NCBI RefSeq assembly: GCF_002355375.1
Contig: NZ_AP017312.1
Location: 2,559,001 to 2,623,000 of the forward strand
Length of the DNA stretch: 64,000 bases
Source: Aneurinibacillus soli
GTDB taxonomy: Bacteria > Bacillota > Bacilli > Aneurinibacillales > Aneurinibacillaceae
Direction: 5' to 3'
Positions 1 through 9,218 of the stretch are shown piece by piece. The translations under genes and the position numbers were made by a program. Position 1 is the stretch's first letter; every line of letters starts with the position of its first letter. The notes under the pieces are model-generated. The model worked only from the letters and a program-made list of their open reading frames with translations. It had not been told where the DNA came from and made no database searches.

Positions 1-1
1 C

Positions 2-85
2 TATACAATCTTTGATGATTTGGGAAATAGAATCAACAGAAAAGCAAGCAGAGAGCCAGAGGTTCAAGAAGTCAGTTCCATGTAA
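2..85 (+). CDS. C-terminal end of an unidentified protein, cut by the window edge
   Basis: An open frame runs from the left edge to a TAA at 83-85 and encodes 27 residues ending in EVQEVSSM. A terminator hairpin follows 13 bases later, which supports a real gene end. The fragment is too short and polar to assign to a family. Confidence 0.4.
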   Translation, partial: YTIFDDLGNRINRKASREPEVQEVSSM

Positions 86-98
86 TAATCCATTTAGT

Positions 99-128
99 AA
101 AAACCGTCACCGAATGGTGTCGGTTTTT
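99..128 (+). terminator. Intrinsic terminator after the partial first gene
   Basis: AAAAACCG (99-106) pairs with CGGTTTTT (121-128), and an inner CACC/GGTG stem is separated from it by a T-T mismatch. The right arm supplies the U-tract. Confidence 0.7.
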
Positions 129-184
129 CTCTGTGGTTGTTTAGGTTTATATTGTTTATAGAAGAAAAAAAGGAGGGGATGATG

Positions 185-835
185 ATGTCAAACAAGTTAG
201 ATCAATCACCACCTGCTAGATATTTATCTATTGCCGGTTTGATTTTATTTTTACTCCTCACTGGAATCTACATGTATTTGCTTCATATTGGTGCCGCAAA
301 AGAATGGCTTGCTTCCATCCGTCATCTAGGTGTTTCGGGTATCGTGTTAGGTATTTTCATTCAAACTATTGTCAACGCCTTACCGGTTCCTGGTGAGTTT
401 GTCTCTCTTTTTCTGATCGAAGTGTACGGAGCAGTTGCAGGTGGCTTTTATTCCTGGGTAGGAGGGATAACAGGTGCGGTCCTTGCCTACTACCTAAGCA
501 ACTGGATCGCTCGTCCGCTTATTGAACCATTGGCAAAACCTTACCTGGAGAAAGTAAATCAATGGCTCCAAAGACAAGGGGCTATCGGACTTTTATTTAT
601 GCGTTTTGTACCGCTTGTTCCGTATCACTTCATCAATTATGCGGCAGGTTTATTGCAAGTGAATAGAGCAGCGTTTATCTGGACGACGGTAGTAGGAATT
701 CTCCCTTATACGATCATGATGAGCAGCCTGTTTGCAGGGTTACGTTATGGAAAGTCCATTCCTTTTATTGTTGGCGCCGTACTCTTTATTTTGTCATCCA
801 TTGTAAGCATCGTCCTTCGTAAGAAAACGAAGTAA
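185..835 (+). CDS. VTT-domain (TVP38/TMEM64, DedA-like) membrane protein
   Basis: A polytopic membrane protein of about 216 residues. The VTT/SNARE-associated family signature is visible: an N-terminal transmembrane helix, a re-entrant segment around NALPVPGEF, a glycine-rich loop, and a conserved FMRFVPLVPYH region. Family members act in lipid scrambling or membrane homeostasis; the substrate cannot be told from sequence. Three ATG codons (179, 182, 185) follow the AGGAGG at 171-176; spacing favours 182 or 185. An upstream in-frame TTG at 137 has no ribosome site. The gene is monocistronic between two terminators. Confidence 0.85.
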   Translation: MSNKLDQSPPARYLSIAGLILFLLLTGIYMYLLHIGAAKEWLASIRHLGVSGIVLGIFIQTIVNALPVPGEFVSLFLIEVYGAVAGGFYSWVGGITGAVLAYYLSNWIARPLIEPLAKPYLEKVNQWLQRQGAIGLLFMRFVPLVPYHFINYAAGLLQVNRAAFIWTTVVGILPYTIMMSSLFAGLRYGKSIPFIVGAVLFILSSIVSIVLRKKTK

Positions 836-874
836 TCTTGTAACAACATAATAAAGGGGAACAAGTTAAACAAT

Positions 875-916
875 AAAAGCCGGTTTTTTCTTATCCTAGG
901 AAAAATCGGCTTTTTG
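875..916 (+). terminator. Terminator of the VTT-domain gene
   Basis: AAAAGCCGGTTTTTTC pairs with GAAAAATCGGCTTTTT around a short loop, ending in a T-run. The arms also carry A-runs, so it could work in both directions. Confidence 0.75.
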
Positions 917-1002
917 TTTCAATGAAATGTATTAACGTATGTTTCCGCAAAAATATCTTAGTAACTCCCCCTACATGAAGCCTTTTTCTATGATAGAATT
1001 CT

Positions 1003-1033
1003 AAGTATCGATAATTTATTATTATCGATACTT
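1003..1033. repeat. Perfect 13-bp inverted repeat with 5-bp spacer upstream of the recombinase gene
   Basis: AAGTATCGATAAT (1003-1015) and ATTATCGATACTT (1021-1033) are perfect inverted copies around TTATT. It lies 28 bases before the recombinase ATG. Two uses fit: an operator for the recombinase gene, or a recombinase core site (read as 12-bp arms and a 7-bp spacer it has the geometry of such sites). Not tested by any second copy in this window; a weak half-match AAGTATCG lies just after the gene near 2085. Confidence 0.75.
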
Positions 1034-1061
1034 ATCTAAAAAGCACGAAAGAAGGGGAATC

Positions 1062-2033
1062 ATGACTCATTCATCGCCCAGCGTGCGGCCTTCTACTACT
1101 CTTGTAGATACAAAACTACAGCAACTCATTCAGGACGCTCGCTCACATATCGATCACGCTCGGTCCGATAATACACGACGTGCGTATGATTCCGACTGGC
1201 GCAGCTTCGAAAACTGGTGTGCAGCCTACGAACTCGATTCACTTCCGGCAGAGGCAGCCACTGTCATTTTGTACATAACAGACCTGGCGAACGATGGGTA
1301 CAAGTTCAGTACAATTCGGCGCCACGTGTCTTCGATTTCGATTCGGCATAAACTCATGCAGCATCCATCTCCTGCCCGTGATATTCATGTCATCGCTGCT
1401 CTTGACGGCATCGCTCGCAAAATCGGAAAAATGAGCACACCAAAGAGAGCGGCTGAACTTGACTACATCGCGATGATGGTAGATGCCATTGATACAAGTC
1501 GCTTACTTGGCTTGCGAGATAAAGCGATGATCCTACTTGGATTCGCTACAGCATCACGCCGCTCCGAACTAGTCAGGTTAACTACGAAAGATATTGAACG
1601 AAAAGCAAGGGGGATTGTCGTCACGATTCACGCGCACAAAACAAACGAAATTTTGCGCAAGGGGATTGTTGCGGTTCATAGTGACTACTGCCCGATTCGA
1701 GCGCTTGATGAGTGGATAGAGGCATCGGGGATTACATCTGGTCCATTATTCCGGGCTGTAAATCGGTATGGGCATATAGCGGACACGGCTCTTACGCCAC
1801 AAGTCGTCGCTAAAGTTGTGAAGCGTGCAGCAGAGGCAGCAGGTCTGAATCCAGATGAGTTTGCCGGGCATAGTCTGCGTTCCGGTATCGTCACGACATC
1901 CGGACAAAAAGGCTTCAACATTCAGGCTGGCATGAAACAGACCGGGCATAAAACGCCTGGGATGGTAATGCGCTATCAGCAGGAAGGGCAAATTTTTGAC
2001 AATAATATTTCCAGTATGCTGGGGGATTTGTGA
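1062..2033 (+). CDS. Tyrosine recombinase/integrase
   Basis: A 323-residue site-specific recombinase. An N-terminal SAM-like core-binding domain (about residues 15-125) is followed by the catalytic domain. The full catalytic set is readable: R166/R167 in SRRSELVRL, a lysine near 193, H270 and R273 in GHSLRSG, H296 in TGHKT, and the nucleophile Y305 in RYQQEG. The protein therefore looks active. The ribosome site AAGGGG sits 7 bases before the ATG. No phage or conjugation genes accompany it, so it is a lone integrase of the kind found on chromosomes and small mobile units. The immediate 5' inverted repeat may be its target or operator. Confidence 0.93.
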   Translation: MTHSSPSVRPSTTLVDTKLQQLIQDARSHIDHARSDNTRRAYDSDWRSFENWCAAYELDSLPAEAATVILYITDLANDGYKFSTIRRHVSSISIRHKLMQHPSPARDIHVIAALDGIARKIGKMSTPKRAAELDYIAMMVDAIDTSRLLGLRDKAMILLGFATASRRSELVRLTTKDIERKARGIVVTIHAHKTNEILRKGIVAVHSDYCPIRALDEWIEASGITSGPLFRAVNRYGHIADTALTPQVVAKVVKRAAEAAGLNPDEFAGHSLRSGIVTTSGQKGFNIQAGMKQTGHKTPGMVMRYQQEGQIFDNNISSMLGDL

Positions 2034-2393
2034 AATATAACCACAAGAGATTGTAAACAGAAAACGATGTCAAAAAAGTACCGCAAGTATCGTGATTCCA
2101 GCAAGTTTTCGGCTGAAGCGCTTGAGCAGGAATAATGAAAAGGTGATTGTGGAGCAGCCAGATCGGCGATTGAGTCCGGGATAAGAAAAAGATATGTATT
2201 TATAAAAAGGACAAGCCTGCAAGAGAAAGGTTCCCGGCAGGCTGTTTCTGTGAAGGTAAGGATTTGTGTTAAAGTTTGCTGTTGGTTTTTCAGCGATAAA
2301 AATATAGCTAGTTATTATTTATCTCTGTTATTCAACTTAATAAATGAGCAAATGGAAACACCCAATGCTCCTTTCTCATTGAAGCTAATCTTA
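2034..2393. other. Intergenic region with a possible transposase stub and a hairpin
   Basis: A short frame at 2068-2136 (MSKKYRKYRDS..., stop after 22 codons) resembles the start of an IS3-type OrfA and may be a remnant; this is weak. A hairpin AGCCTGC (2214-2220)/GCAGGCT (2237-2243) with a T-rich tail could terminate the recombinase transcript. Nothing else convincing is seen before the opposing gene ends at 2394. Confidence 0.4.
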
Positions 2394-3323
2394 TTATTTG
2401 ATACTTCCAATGATTGTGGACAGTGCTTTCTCATTGACAGCTTCGTCAAAGAGTAGAGAGAAGCTTACTCCGTCCTTTGTCCATGTAGCAAGATTGATAC
2501 TGTCACTTTTACCCTTTACAGTAATTTCAGTATTTCCAACAGTAATAGTTTTAACTTTATCATAAACATTATAATCACCACTGATATCAGCATTTACCTT
2601 GGCAGTGCGGTACACAATTTTCTTGTCACCTTTCAAGTAGAAAATTTCAGCCAGATCGTTGCTTATCACAATAATATCTTTCATTTGATAACCATCCGGC
2701 AGGGTTGCAGGTACCGCAAACGTAAATCCTACCGCTTTTCGCACTTCATCCAACGTGCTGTAGTTTACCAGAGGGTTGGGCATCCCGATAGAAGCCGACG
2801 TTTCTTTCGGTTTAGTCGAACCGATTGATATGCTTATAACACTACCTTTTATACTAACACAATTCGGATCAGTCAATACTATATTGTAGAGGTCAACAGG
2901 CACATAGGTAGTTCCTTTAATGATTGTCGGAGCCACACCCAAGCTTCGAGGTGCTGTCATTCCGATAGCTTTGCTGCTGTATGCAAAATAGTTATCTTCA
3001 CCCAGGGTTAAGTCGGTTTGCATGGTACCATTATCCATGTGGATGATTTGCTTCTTTTCATCCCACTTCAAGGTGAATCCAAGTGCTTCTGACGTAATTC
3101 TGAGCGGAACCATGATTCGGTCTTTAATTACAACAATTTTTTTCGTTCCAAGGTCAACATTCTTGTCATTGATTTTAAGAGTATATTGTACTACAGGAGA
3201 TTTCTGCGTTACAGCAGCAGTGGGATTCGGAGAGATGAGAACATTGGTTGCCTCAGCGGCAAAAGCAGGAACTGCTGCAGACCACATTGTTACAGCACAT
3301 AAACCGACAAGTATTTTTTTCAT
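2394..3323 (-). CDS. Secreted stalk-domain protein with a DUF4367-like C-terminal region
   Basis: A protein of 309 residues. The signal peptide starts MKKILVGLCAVTMWSAAVPA with an AFA-A cleavage site. Residues about 55-160 form a copper-amine-oxidase N-domain (stalk domain) with the typical RIMVPLRITSEALG and TTYVPVDLY motifs. The C-terminal part (LPDGYQMKDI... to the end) resembles DUF4367. Stalk domains are thought to be cell-wall or surface modules; no enzymatic residues are visible. The start is taken at the signal peptide because AAAGGG precedes it and the 59 residues upstream do not look coding. Monocistronic. Confidence 0.8.
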   Translation of the reverse strand: MKKILVGLCAVTMWSAAVPAFAAEATNVLISPNPTAAVTQKSPVVQYTLKINDKNVDLGTKKIVVIKDRIMVPLRITSEALGFTLKWDEKKQIIHMDNGTMQTDLTLGEDNYFAYSSKAIGMTAPRSLGVAPTIIKGTTYVPVDLYNIVLTDPNCVSIKGSVISISIGSTKPKETSASIGMPNPLVNYSTLDEVRKAVGFTFAVPATLPDGYQMKDIIVISNDLAEIFYLKGDKKIVYRTAKVNADISGDYNVYDKVKTITVGNTEITVKGKSDSINLATWTKDGVSFSLLFDEAVNEKALSTIIGSIK

Positions 3324-3718
3324 TTTTAAAATAGCCCTTTCTTTGTATACATTGTTTTGAAGTTTATCTTCCGTATTAAAAACGATTGCGCTGAGGAAAA
3401 TGTTGCGACCTAATTGAAAAAGCCTGCAAAAACTAATTGATCGAAAACATAGATTATCAAGGTTCAGTAAGTTGGTATGCTCCAATAGAGTGAATAACAT
3501 AATATCTTAACCGTCGAGTAGAGCCTGGCGAGACCCCGTTCAAAGAAGAATTACGTCTGGAAAAGTACACTTTTACGGACATATATAGATGATCAACCTC
3601 GGATTACCAACTATCTCCTGATATAAATACATGAATATCACTGATTCTTGCTTTTTTTGCCGCGCAGGAATTTCCAATATGCAGAATAGGGAATGACCAC
3701 TCCAATGTCCTTCTAAAC
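3324..3718. other. Intergenic region with short unassigned coding-like scraps
   Basis: On the plus strand a frame around 3506-3595 reads VEPGETPFKEELRLEKYTF and stops. On the minus strand a tail ending ...PYSAYWKFLRGKKSKNQ stops at 3638-3640. Both look like protein-coding remnants but neither can be assigned. No promoter or terminator is clear. Confidence 0.3.
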
Positions 3719-4513
3719 TTATATGAATTTTGATGTGCACATTTTTTGATACAAAATAGAAGCTGAGATAACAAGGATTATTGCAGCAACCCATATCGTT
3801 GGCATAATGGGAAAGGATAAAAACCAATTTAGTAAAACAGGAACCGCTACAACAAGCATATTGACTATGCCGCTCACAATCACAGGAATACTTTGTTTGA
3901 CAACCATCATTTCGTTTTCCCACTCATAATTAGGGTATTTTTTATTGAGGAAAATACCCAGCACAGTAGTAAAAAGGGAATATGCTATGGGGACAAGCAA
4001 GAGGCTCATTATCTGCAACGCACTCATTTTTAGCCTTGTTATGATAGCGAAAATGGCAAGGATATAACCGAAGCCATGTAAAGTCAGATTTACGGCAAGT
4101 TTGCTATTCAAAATTGTTCTTACGGAAACCGGGGAACTCTGTAAAATCCAAATGTTCTTACCCTCTAAGGAAATGGATGACGCGGCAGGGCAGCTTAATG
4201 AAAGCAAAGCGCCAACTACAATAGGCGCATATTGCGAAAGAAACCCGTTCATGTCATCTATGCCTGCATAACTCCCTAATTTTTCAAGGGACATAACCAA
4301 GAGAAAGATACTGAAAAGGCAAAGCAGTACTACGCCAAGCCCGGTATTTAGTACAGCCATATAGGAACTTAAAAAGCGTCCAAATTCCTTTTGATAAAGT
4401 GCGCAAAACTTTGAACGTCGTTTCAATGTTCCTTTACGATTAGCAGAGTATTTGGACGATATTCTAGTCCGCCATATAGTTTCTAATAAAAGTAAAACCT
4501 CATTGATATTCAA
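3719..4513 (-). pseudogene. C-terminal half of an ABC-2-type exporter permease (truncated)
   Basis: The frame encodes about six hydrophobic helices and family-like motifs (SLEGKNIWILQSSPVSV, LNKKYPNYEWENE), as in the large two-component ABC exporter permeases of Firmicutes. Those run to over 500 residues; here only the last 264 or so are left, and the first residues of the frame (KFCALYQKEFGRF) match an internal part of the family. There is no ribosome site, no adjacent ATPase gene, and the upstream side joins unrelated remnants. I infer a deletion that removed the N-terminal half and the ATPase. Confidence 0.65.
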
Positions 4514-4638
4514 CGAGGTTCGTGTAATTACATATTTTGATTTGCCTTTCGGTACAAAGTCATTCTTTTAAAGATGAAAACTTTGATTTCTTATCAGCTT
4601 GGATTGCTGAAATTTATGAAGAAGCAGGTTTAAATTAG
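4514..4638 (+). pseudogene. Frameshifted remnant of an unidentified protein
   Basis: One frame reads VITYFDLPFGTKSFF then stops; after a one-base shift inside a TTTT run it continues KDENFDFLSAWIAEIYEEAG and ends at TAG 4636-4638. The stop overlaps the AGGAGG of the next frame, an operon-like arrangement. The protein is not recognised. Confidence 0.4.
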
Positions 4639-4645
4639 GAGGAAA

Positions 4646-4819
4646 CTTAAAATACCACTATTGTATGGGATTGCTGTTTTAGGGATTGCTGCGATTTATG
4701 CTATTAGCAAGGATTATGAGGTGGAGGCGAAATACAAAGATGCCAGTATTAAATTTACACCTTCAAGAAATCAGCAAAGCACACATACTAATCAATTTCA
4801 CATCGTGAGACCTACATAA
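4646..4819 (+). pseudogene. Small membrane protein remnant without a clear start codon
   Basis: The frame reads LKIPLLYGIAVLGIAAIYAI followed by a charged tail and TAA at 4817-4819. It has one hydrophobic helix. AGGAGG lies at 4637-4642, but at the expected start position (4649 or close) there is no ATG, GTG or TTG; the first candidate is TTG at 4661, 18 bases away. It was probably a small gene whose start has been lost. Confidence 0.4.
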
Positions 4820-5160
4820 TCTAAACCCAAAATATAAAAGAGGCTGTGCTGAAGAAAAGTTCGTTTGAGGCCTCGAAAGAAGTGAAAGCTGTGTTCACAC
4901 AGATGATTCCGGATTATCAGGATTGGGTCCTGCGGGCAGAATAATCGAGTCTAAATACCTATGAAATCATACTTAAATCGTGACTTATCATATGACTACC
5001 TGTTTTGTTATAATCAGGAACAATAAAACAAGAGATATATCATAAAGATTTTGTAGAACTATCAGCAACTTTCTATTGTATCATTATTTTGAATTTTCGT
5101 TTGATATAGAACTAGATGGGTTTTATAACCAAATATTCTTTCTTTTTATTTTGCTAGTTA
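4820..5160. other. Intergenic region with a C-terminal scrap
   Basis: A plus-strand frame ending at TAA 4942-4944 reads ...FTQMIPDYQDWVLRAE and is probably a gene tail. The rest (4945-5160) is AT-rich and probably holds the promoter of the SLH gene; no -35/-10 pair stands out. Confidence 0.3.
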
Positions 5161-5196
5161 GTGCTGATCTATTATACATTTTCAGGGAGGAAAAAA

Positions 5197-7473
5197 ATGA
5201 TACCAAAAAAGAAGGTTGTTAGCAGTTTTTTAGCAACATCGTTACTAGTAACTCCTTTCCTTGGGACAAGTGTGTCTGCAGCTACAACGTTTTCGGATAT
5301 TGATAGTTCGTATGCTAGAGATGCGATTCTTACATTATTAGAGAAAGGAATATTGTCAGGTGCAGGGGATAGTGAATTTCATCCAACTGAACGAATGATG
5401 CGACAGGATTTTGCTATTATTTTAGCAAAAGTACTGAATCTTGATGTAAGCAATCCCCCTGCAGTGCCTCGTTTTTCTGATGTACCTGCAGGACATTATG
5501 CATACGCATACGTAGAAGCGGCAGGAAAAGAAGGGTTGATTTCTGGAGTAGGGAATGAAAATCTTGGAGTAAATCAACCTCTCACACGGGAACAGATGGT
5601 TGTGTTGTTTGTACGAGCGTTAGGAATGGATGCAAAGGGGAAAGGATCGGAGATAACATTTTCTGATCAGGATCAAATTTCTTCCTGGGCGAGAGATGGT
5701 GTTGCGGCTGCGGTGGAAGCTGGATTAGTTTCAGGCATTGGCAACAATACGTTTAATCCTAAAGGAGTTGCTCAACGTCAGGAAGTAGCGCTTGTTGTTG
5801 AGCGTTTCTTGAGAATGAAAGAAGAACAAGAAAAAATGAAAACGATGCTTCCGGTGATTAGCATCACTCCTTATCCTGATAAAACAACACTGGAAAGTAT
5901 AACAGTAACAGGAGCGGTGACATATGCTGCTGCATTACGTATTGGTACAACAAAAATAAAAATAGAAGATGGAAAATGGAGCACCAAGGTGCCTCTTAAG
6001 CTGGGGGAAAATAAATATGAGCTTCATGCTCAGAACATAGCAGGAAAAGAAACGATTGCTACTGTGAAAATTATCCGTCTTCCTGTATCTGCCGGTGGAA
6101 GTGGAGGAAGCGGTGGAGGCGGGCAGCAGGATACGGTCACAGCGACGCTTGTATCTACCTCTCCTGTGACGATTGGTGAGAACGTGGTAGCTAAAAGCAA
6201 TAAACCAGGAACTTTGTACCTTGTACCTAGTACAGAAAAACCGGCAAATAAAGAAGACTTGGAAAAGCTAGTGGCTAGCAAAGTAGCAAGAAAAGCCGAA
6301 GCGTCAACGGCTAACCAAAATACAAACATAAGTACAGTCGGGATGCGGGAAACAGAAACAAGCTATGTAGTGTATGCAGTAGATGCTGCTAACACAGTAT
6401 CTAAGCCGACCACGAGGATTGTATTGCAATATGGATGCCGAATTTTGGGTGACCTATATTTAGGGAAATATGCTGATACGAAAGGGGACACAAAGATTAC
6501 AATAAACAAGGGAGGAGCTCCTCTATATACGGCCAAATACAAACAGAGTGGTGAAACGACTATCGGAACATATGGGCTTGAAGATGGAGATGGGAAGCTT
6601 TCCTACTATTTTGAAGTTCCACAAGGGACCTATACGATTACTGCCACAAATGGAAATAGGAGTATACAGTGGACGGTTACAACAAACACCCATGAGTTAA
6701 ATGAGGACGGTAGGTTATATATCAACCAGGTAGAGGATCGAAATCTAGAAGATATCGATGATTCAAAGATGACAGCGAAAATCACGTTTACAGGCGGTCC
6801 GAACGTACCGGAAAGTACAACACAAGTAAACGTATCAGATCTACAAGATGGGCATATCTTATATGCGTCTGACCCTGGGTATCGCCCTTCGGAAAACCCT
6901 GGGGAAGGCAAATTATATGAAGGGAATATGAAAGATATATACGATATCCCGTGGTCAAATAGTACGTATGAGATTGAAAACGTGCACCCTCATTATCATA
7001 TTTCTGTAATTGAAGTGGATGAAGAGGGAAACATAATTGCCTATAGAGACTATGAAATAACGAATGATCAAATGGGTACAAAAATACCTGTTGATGAGTC
7101 TCACGTAGATGAGTACGTATCAGAAGGAGATGTCCCTGGAGAAATCATTGTGAAAAAGCCTTTACCTAATGCAAGGCATGGTTCAATAGTGGTTTTAGTG
7201 AGAGCTGCAACTCCTGCTGACGCAGTCTCCATTGCCACTAATCAGAAGACGGTATCAGATATTTATAATAATATACTAGTAGGGAATGAAAATATTTGGA
7301 ACGCAAAAGGGATTACAGAATCGGTCTTAACAGGCGCGCTTCCTGCTACAATACCTACCACTTTGCGTGGAACAGATAGAGATGTATATGCGTTATGGGT
7401 AGACGTAGAAATGCCTGATAAGTCACAAGTGATGCGTATGTTTAAAGTGGAAAAATGGAATACAACCCCGTGA
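5197..7473 (+). CDS. SLH-domain cell-surface protein
   Basis: A secreted protein of 758 residues. The signal peptide (MIPKKKVVSSFLATSLLVTP) ends at SVSA-A. Three S-layer-homology domains span about residues 24-215 (FSDI..YARDAI, FSDV..HYAYAYVEA, FSDQDQISSWARDGV) and anchor it to pyruvylated wall polymer. A short bacterial Ig-like domain follows (PVISITPYPDK...), then a Gly/Ser linker and about 430 residues of beta-rich sequence without a recognised catalytic motif. Start at 5197 because GGGAGG (5185-5190) is well placed; the 12 codons upstream are unlikely. Probably an S-layer-associated protein. Confidence 0.88.
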   Translation: MIPKKKVVSSFLATSLLVTPFLGTSVSAATTFSDIDSSYARDAILTLLEKGILSGAGDSEFHPTERMMRQDFAIILAKVLNLDVSNPPAVPRFSDVPAGHYAYAYVEAAGKEGLISGVGNENLGVNQPLTREQMVVLFVRALGMDAKGKGSEITFSDQDQISSWARDGVAAAVEAGLVSGIGNNTFNPKGVAQRQEVALVVERFLRMKEEQEKMKTMLPVISITPYPDKTTLESITVTGAVTYAAALRIGTTKIKIEDGKWSTKVPLKLGENKYELHAQNIAGKETIATVKIIRLPVSAGGSGGSGGGGQQDTVTATLVSTSPVTIGENVVAKSNKPGTLYLVPSTEKPANKEDLEKLVASKVARKAEASTANQNTNISTVGMRETETSYVVYAVDAANTVSKPTTRIVLQYGCRILGDLYLGKYADTKGDTKITINKGGAPLYTAKYKQSGETTIGTYGLEDGDGKLSYYFEVPQGTYTITATNGNRSIQWTVTTNTHELNEDGRLYINQVEDRNLEDIDDSKMTAKITFTGGPNVPESTTQVNVSDLQDGHILYASDPGYRPSENPGEGKLYEGNMKDIYDIPWSNSTYEIENVHPHYHISVIEVDEEGNIIAYRDYEITNDQMGTKIPVDESHVDEYVSEGDVPGEIIVKKPLPNARHGSIVVLVRAATPADAVSIATNQKTVSDIYNNILVGNENIWNAKGITESVLTGALPATIPTTLRGTDRDVYALWVDVEMPDKSQVMRMFKVEKWNTTP

Positions 7474-7728
7474 GTCGCGTTGGAAAATCATAACTAGCCA
7501 AAGGGGCTGACCCCATAGCCATCAAGTATATACAAAGAAAATGTTTCACTTGATGTCCTCCTGTTACACAAACTGAAAAGTGTCAGACCGCAAAGATTCT
7601 AGATATTAATGATTCTATCCGCTATAATGTACATCATAGCGGATTTTTTTATATTATAGCGCACAAAAGGAGGGCACATATAAGCAAAGCCACGTTAGGT
7701 CAAATTATCAGATTCGAAGGAGTAGACG
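7474..7728. other. Intergenic region, possible insertion-sequence scar
   Basis: GGGGCTGACCCC near 7501 and a spaced TCAAGT/ACTTGA inverted repeat near 7526-7556 resemble IS end debris, but no transposase is present. A clear terminator occupies 7617-7650. The remainder carries the leader of the EamA gene. Confidence 0.3.
7617..7650 (+). terminator. Intrinsic terminator upstream of the EamA operon
   Basis: ATCCGCTAT (7617-7625) and ATAGCGGAT (7636-7644) form a perfect 9-bp stem followed by a T-run. Confidence 0.85.
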
Positions 7729-8619
7729 ATGAAATCTAAAATTCAGTTTTTATTATCCATGACAATCTTCGGTACGATTGGCGTATTTGTAAGATACATT
7801 GATTTATCTTCAAGTGAAATCGCTTTATTACGCAGTTTAATTGGGAGCTTATTTTTAATGACGGTCATGTTCATCATGAAGAAAAAAATTTCATGGGGAT
7901 TGGTGAAAGCAAACGCTTTATTTTTATTGCTTTCAAGTATTGCATTGGGCGGGAATTGGATTCTCCTTTTTCAGGCGTACAGACATACGACCATTTCTAA
8001 CGCAGCACTCAGTTATTATTTTGCACCTGTGTTTGTCATGATTCTTTCGCCACTTGTACTTAAAGAAAAATTATCAACAAAGAAAATAATCTGCATCGGT
8101 GTAGCTATGTTAGGTATGTTGTTGATTGTTGGTAATGGTGGTGTAAGTGCATCTGGATTCGATGATTTACTTGGCATTGGCTACGGATTATTGGCAGCTG
8201 CATGCTATGCCTCATTAATGCTAGTAAACAAGTTCATCAAAAACATGGATGGACTAGAAACTACATTAATCCAGCTTGGAATGGCGGCATTACTTCTTAT
8301 GCCATATGTATTTTTTACTGAAAAATTCAACATCTCAGAAGTATCGAGTTCTTCCATTCTATTTATCGTAATCTTAGGGATTATACATACAGGTGTTGGA
8401 TTCTTGTTATTCTTCTCAGGTATGCAGAAGTTAAAAGGGCAAAGTATCGCGGCATTAAGTTATGTAGATCCAATCACATCATTAGTGATTTCTGCTGTTA
8501 TCTTGCAAGAGAGTATGACATTTGTTCAGTTGCTTGGTGGTGCATTGCTTTTAGGCTCAACATTCATTAGCGAAAATAAATCAATCAAATTGGCGAACAA
8601 ATATGTTGTTACAAAATAA
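7729..8619 (+). CDS. EamA-family (drug/metabolite transporter superfamily) permease
   Basis: A 296-residue membrane protein with ten predicted helices arranged as two EamA repeats (residues about 5-135 and 148-285). Such proteins export amino acids or other small metabolites. It begins after AAGGAG and ends 10 bases before an XRE-cupin regulator, which is followed by the AzlC/AzlD branched-chain amino-acid exporter; the shared context suggests amino-acid or analogue efflux. Substrate unknown. Confidence 0.88.
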   Translation: MKSKIQFLLSMTIFGTIGVFVRYIDLSSSEIALLRSLIGSLFLMTVMFIMKKKISWGLVKANALFLLLSSIALGGNWILLFQAYRHTTISNAALSYYFAPVFVMILSPLVLKEKLSTKKIICIGVAMLGMLLIVGNGGVSASGFDDLLGIGYGLLAAACYASLMLVNKFIKNMDGLETTLIQLGMAALLLMPYVFFTEKFNISEVSSSSILFIVILGIIHTGVGFLLFFSGMQKLKGQSIAALSYVDPITSLVISAVILQESMTFVQLLGGALLLGSTFISENKSIKLANKYVVTK

Positions 8620-8629
8620 AGGAGGCCAT

Positions 8630-9184
8630 ATGCATTCCATCAACCTTAATATCGGAAAGAACTTCAAACGAATCCGAACAGAACGAAACCTTAGTTTAGA
8701 TAAAATGAGTGAACTAACCGGTGTAAGCAAAGCGATGTTAGGTCAAATCGAACGGGGAGAATCAAACCCGACTATCACAACACTATGGAAAATCGCTAGT
8801 GGACTCCACATCTCCTTTTCTTCTTTACTGGCAGAAGACACGCCACTGGTCACACTCGTTGATGCCCGTACCATTGATCCTGTTGTCGAAAACGACGAGA
8901 AATATCGGGTATATCCGTTATTTCCTTTCCATCCGAAAAAACAATTTGAAATTTTTTCGCTTGTTCTTGAACCAGGGGGCAGCCATGAATCGGAAGGACA
9001 CACTACAGGGGTAGAAGAATACGTTATCGTTGGTTCTGGTACGTTAGAATTTGTTATGGAACAGGAGATCTATCATGTGACGCAAGGCAGTGCTCTTCAT
9101 TTTCAAGCAGATCGACCGCATTGTTATCGAAATGCAGGTACATCTCCTGTCATTTGTTCCGTAATCATTCATTACCCGCATTAA
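8630..9184 (+). CDS. XRE-family regulator with C-terminal cupin sensor domain
   Basis: A 184-residue cytoplasmic regulator. An N-terminal helix-turn-helix (residues about 10-65, LSLDKMSELTGVSKAMLGQI) is fused to a cupin_2 domain (about 105-180; EPGGSHESEGH, EYVIVGSGTLEF). The cupin is likely to bind a small ligand. Start chosen at 8630: AAAGGAGG (8618-8625) overlaps the EamA stop and fits this ATG, not the upstream in-frame codon at 8603. It sits between two exporter units and probably controls both. Confidence 0.88.
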   Translation: MHSINLNIGKNFKRIRTERNLSLDKMSELTGVSKAMLGQIERGESNPTITTLWKIASGLHISFSSLLAEDTPLVTLVDARTIDPVVENDEKYRVYPLFPFHPKKQFEIFSLVLEPGGSHESEGHTTGVEEYVIVGSGTLEFVMEQEIYHVTQGSALHFQADRPHCYRNAGTSPVICSVIIHYPH

Positions 9185-9218
9185 CATAGTAGGTACAGAA
9201 GAACAGGGAGGAGAAGGG

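Noticed and set aside
3022-3360. Plus-strand frame opposite the stalk-domain gene
   Set aside because: Antisense to the signal peptide and stalk domain of the minus-strand gene; no ribosome site.
7498-7560. Insertion sequence at GGGGCTGACCCC
   Set aside because: Only short inverted repeats, no transposase frame and no target-site duplication could be shown.
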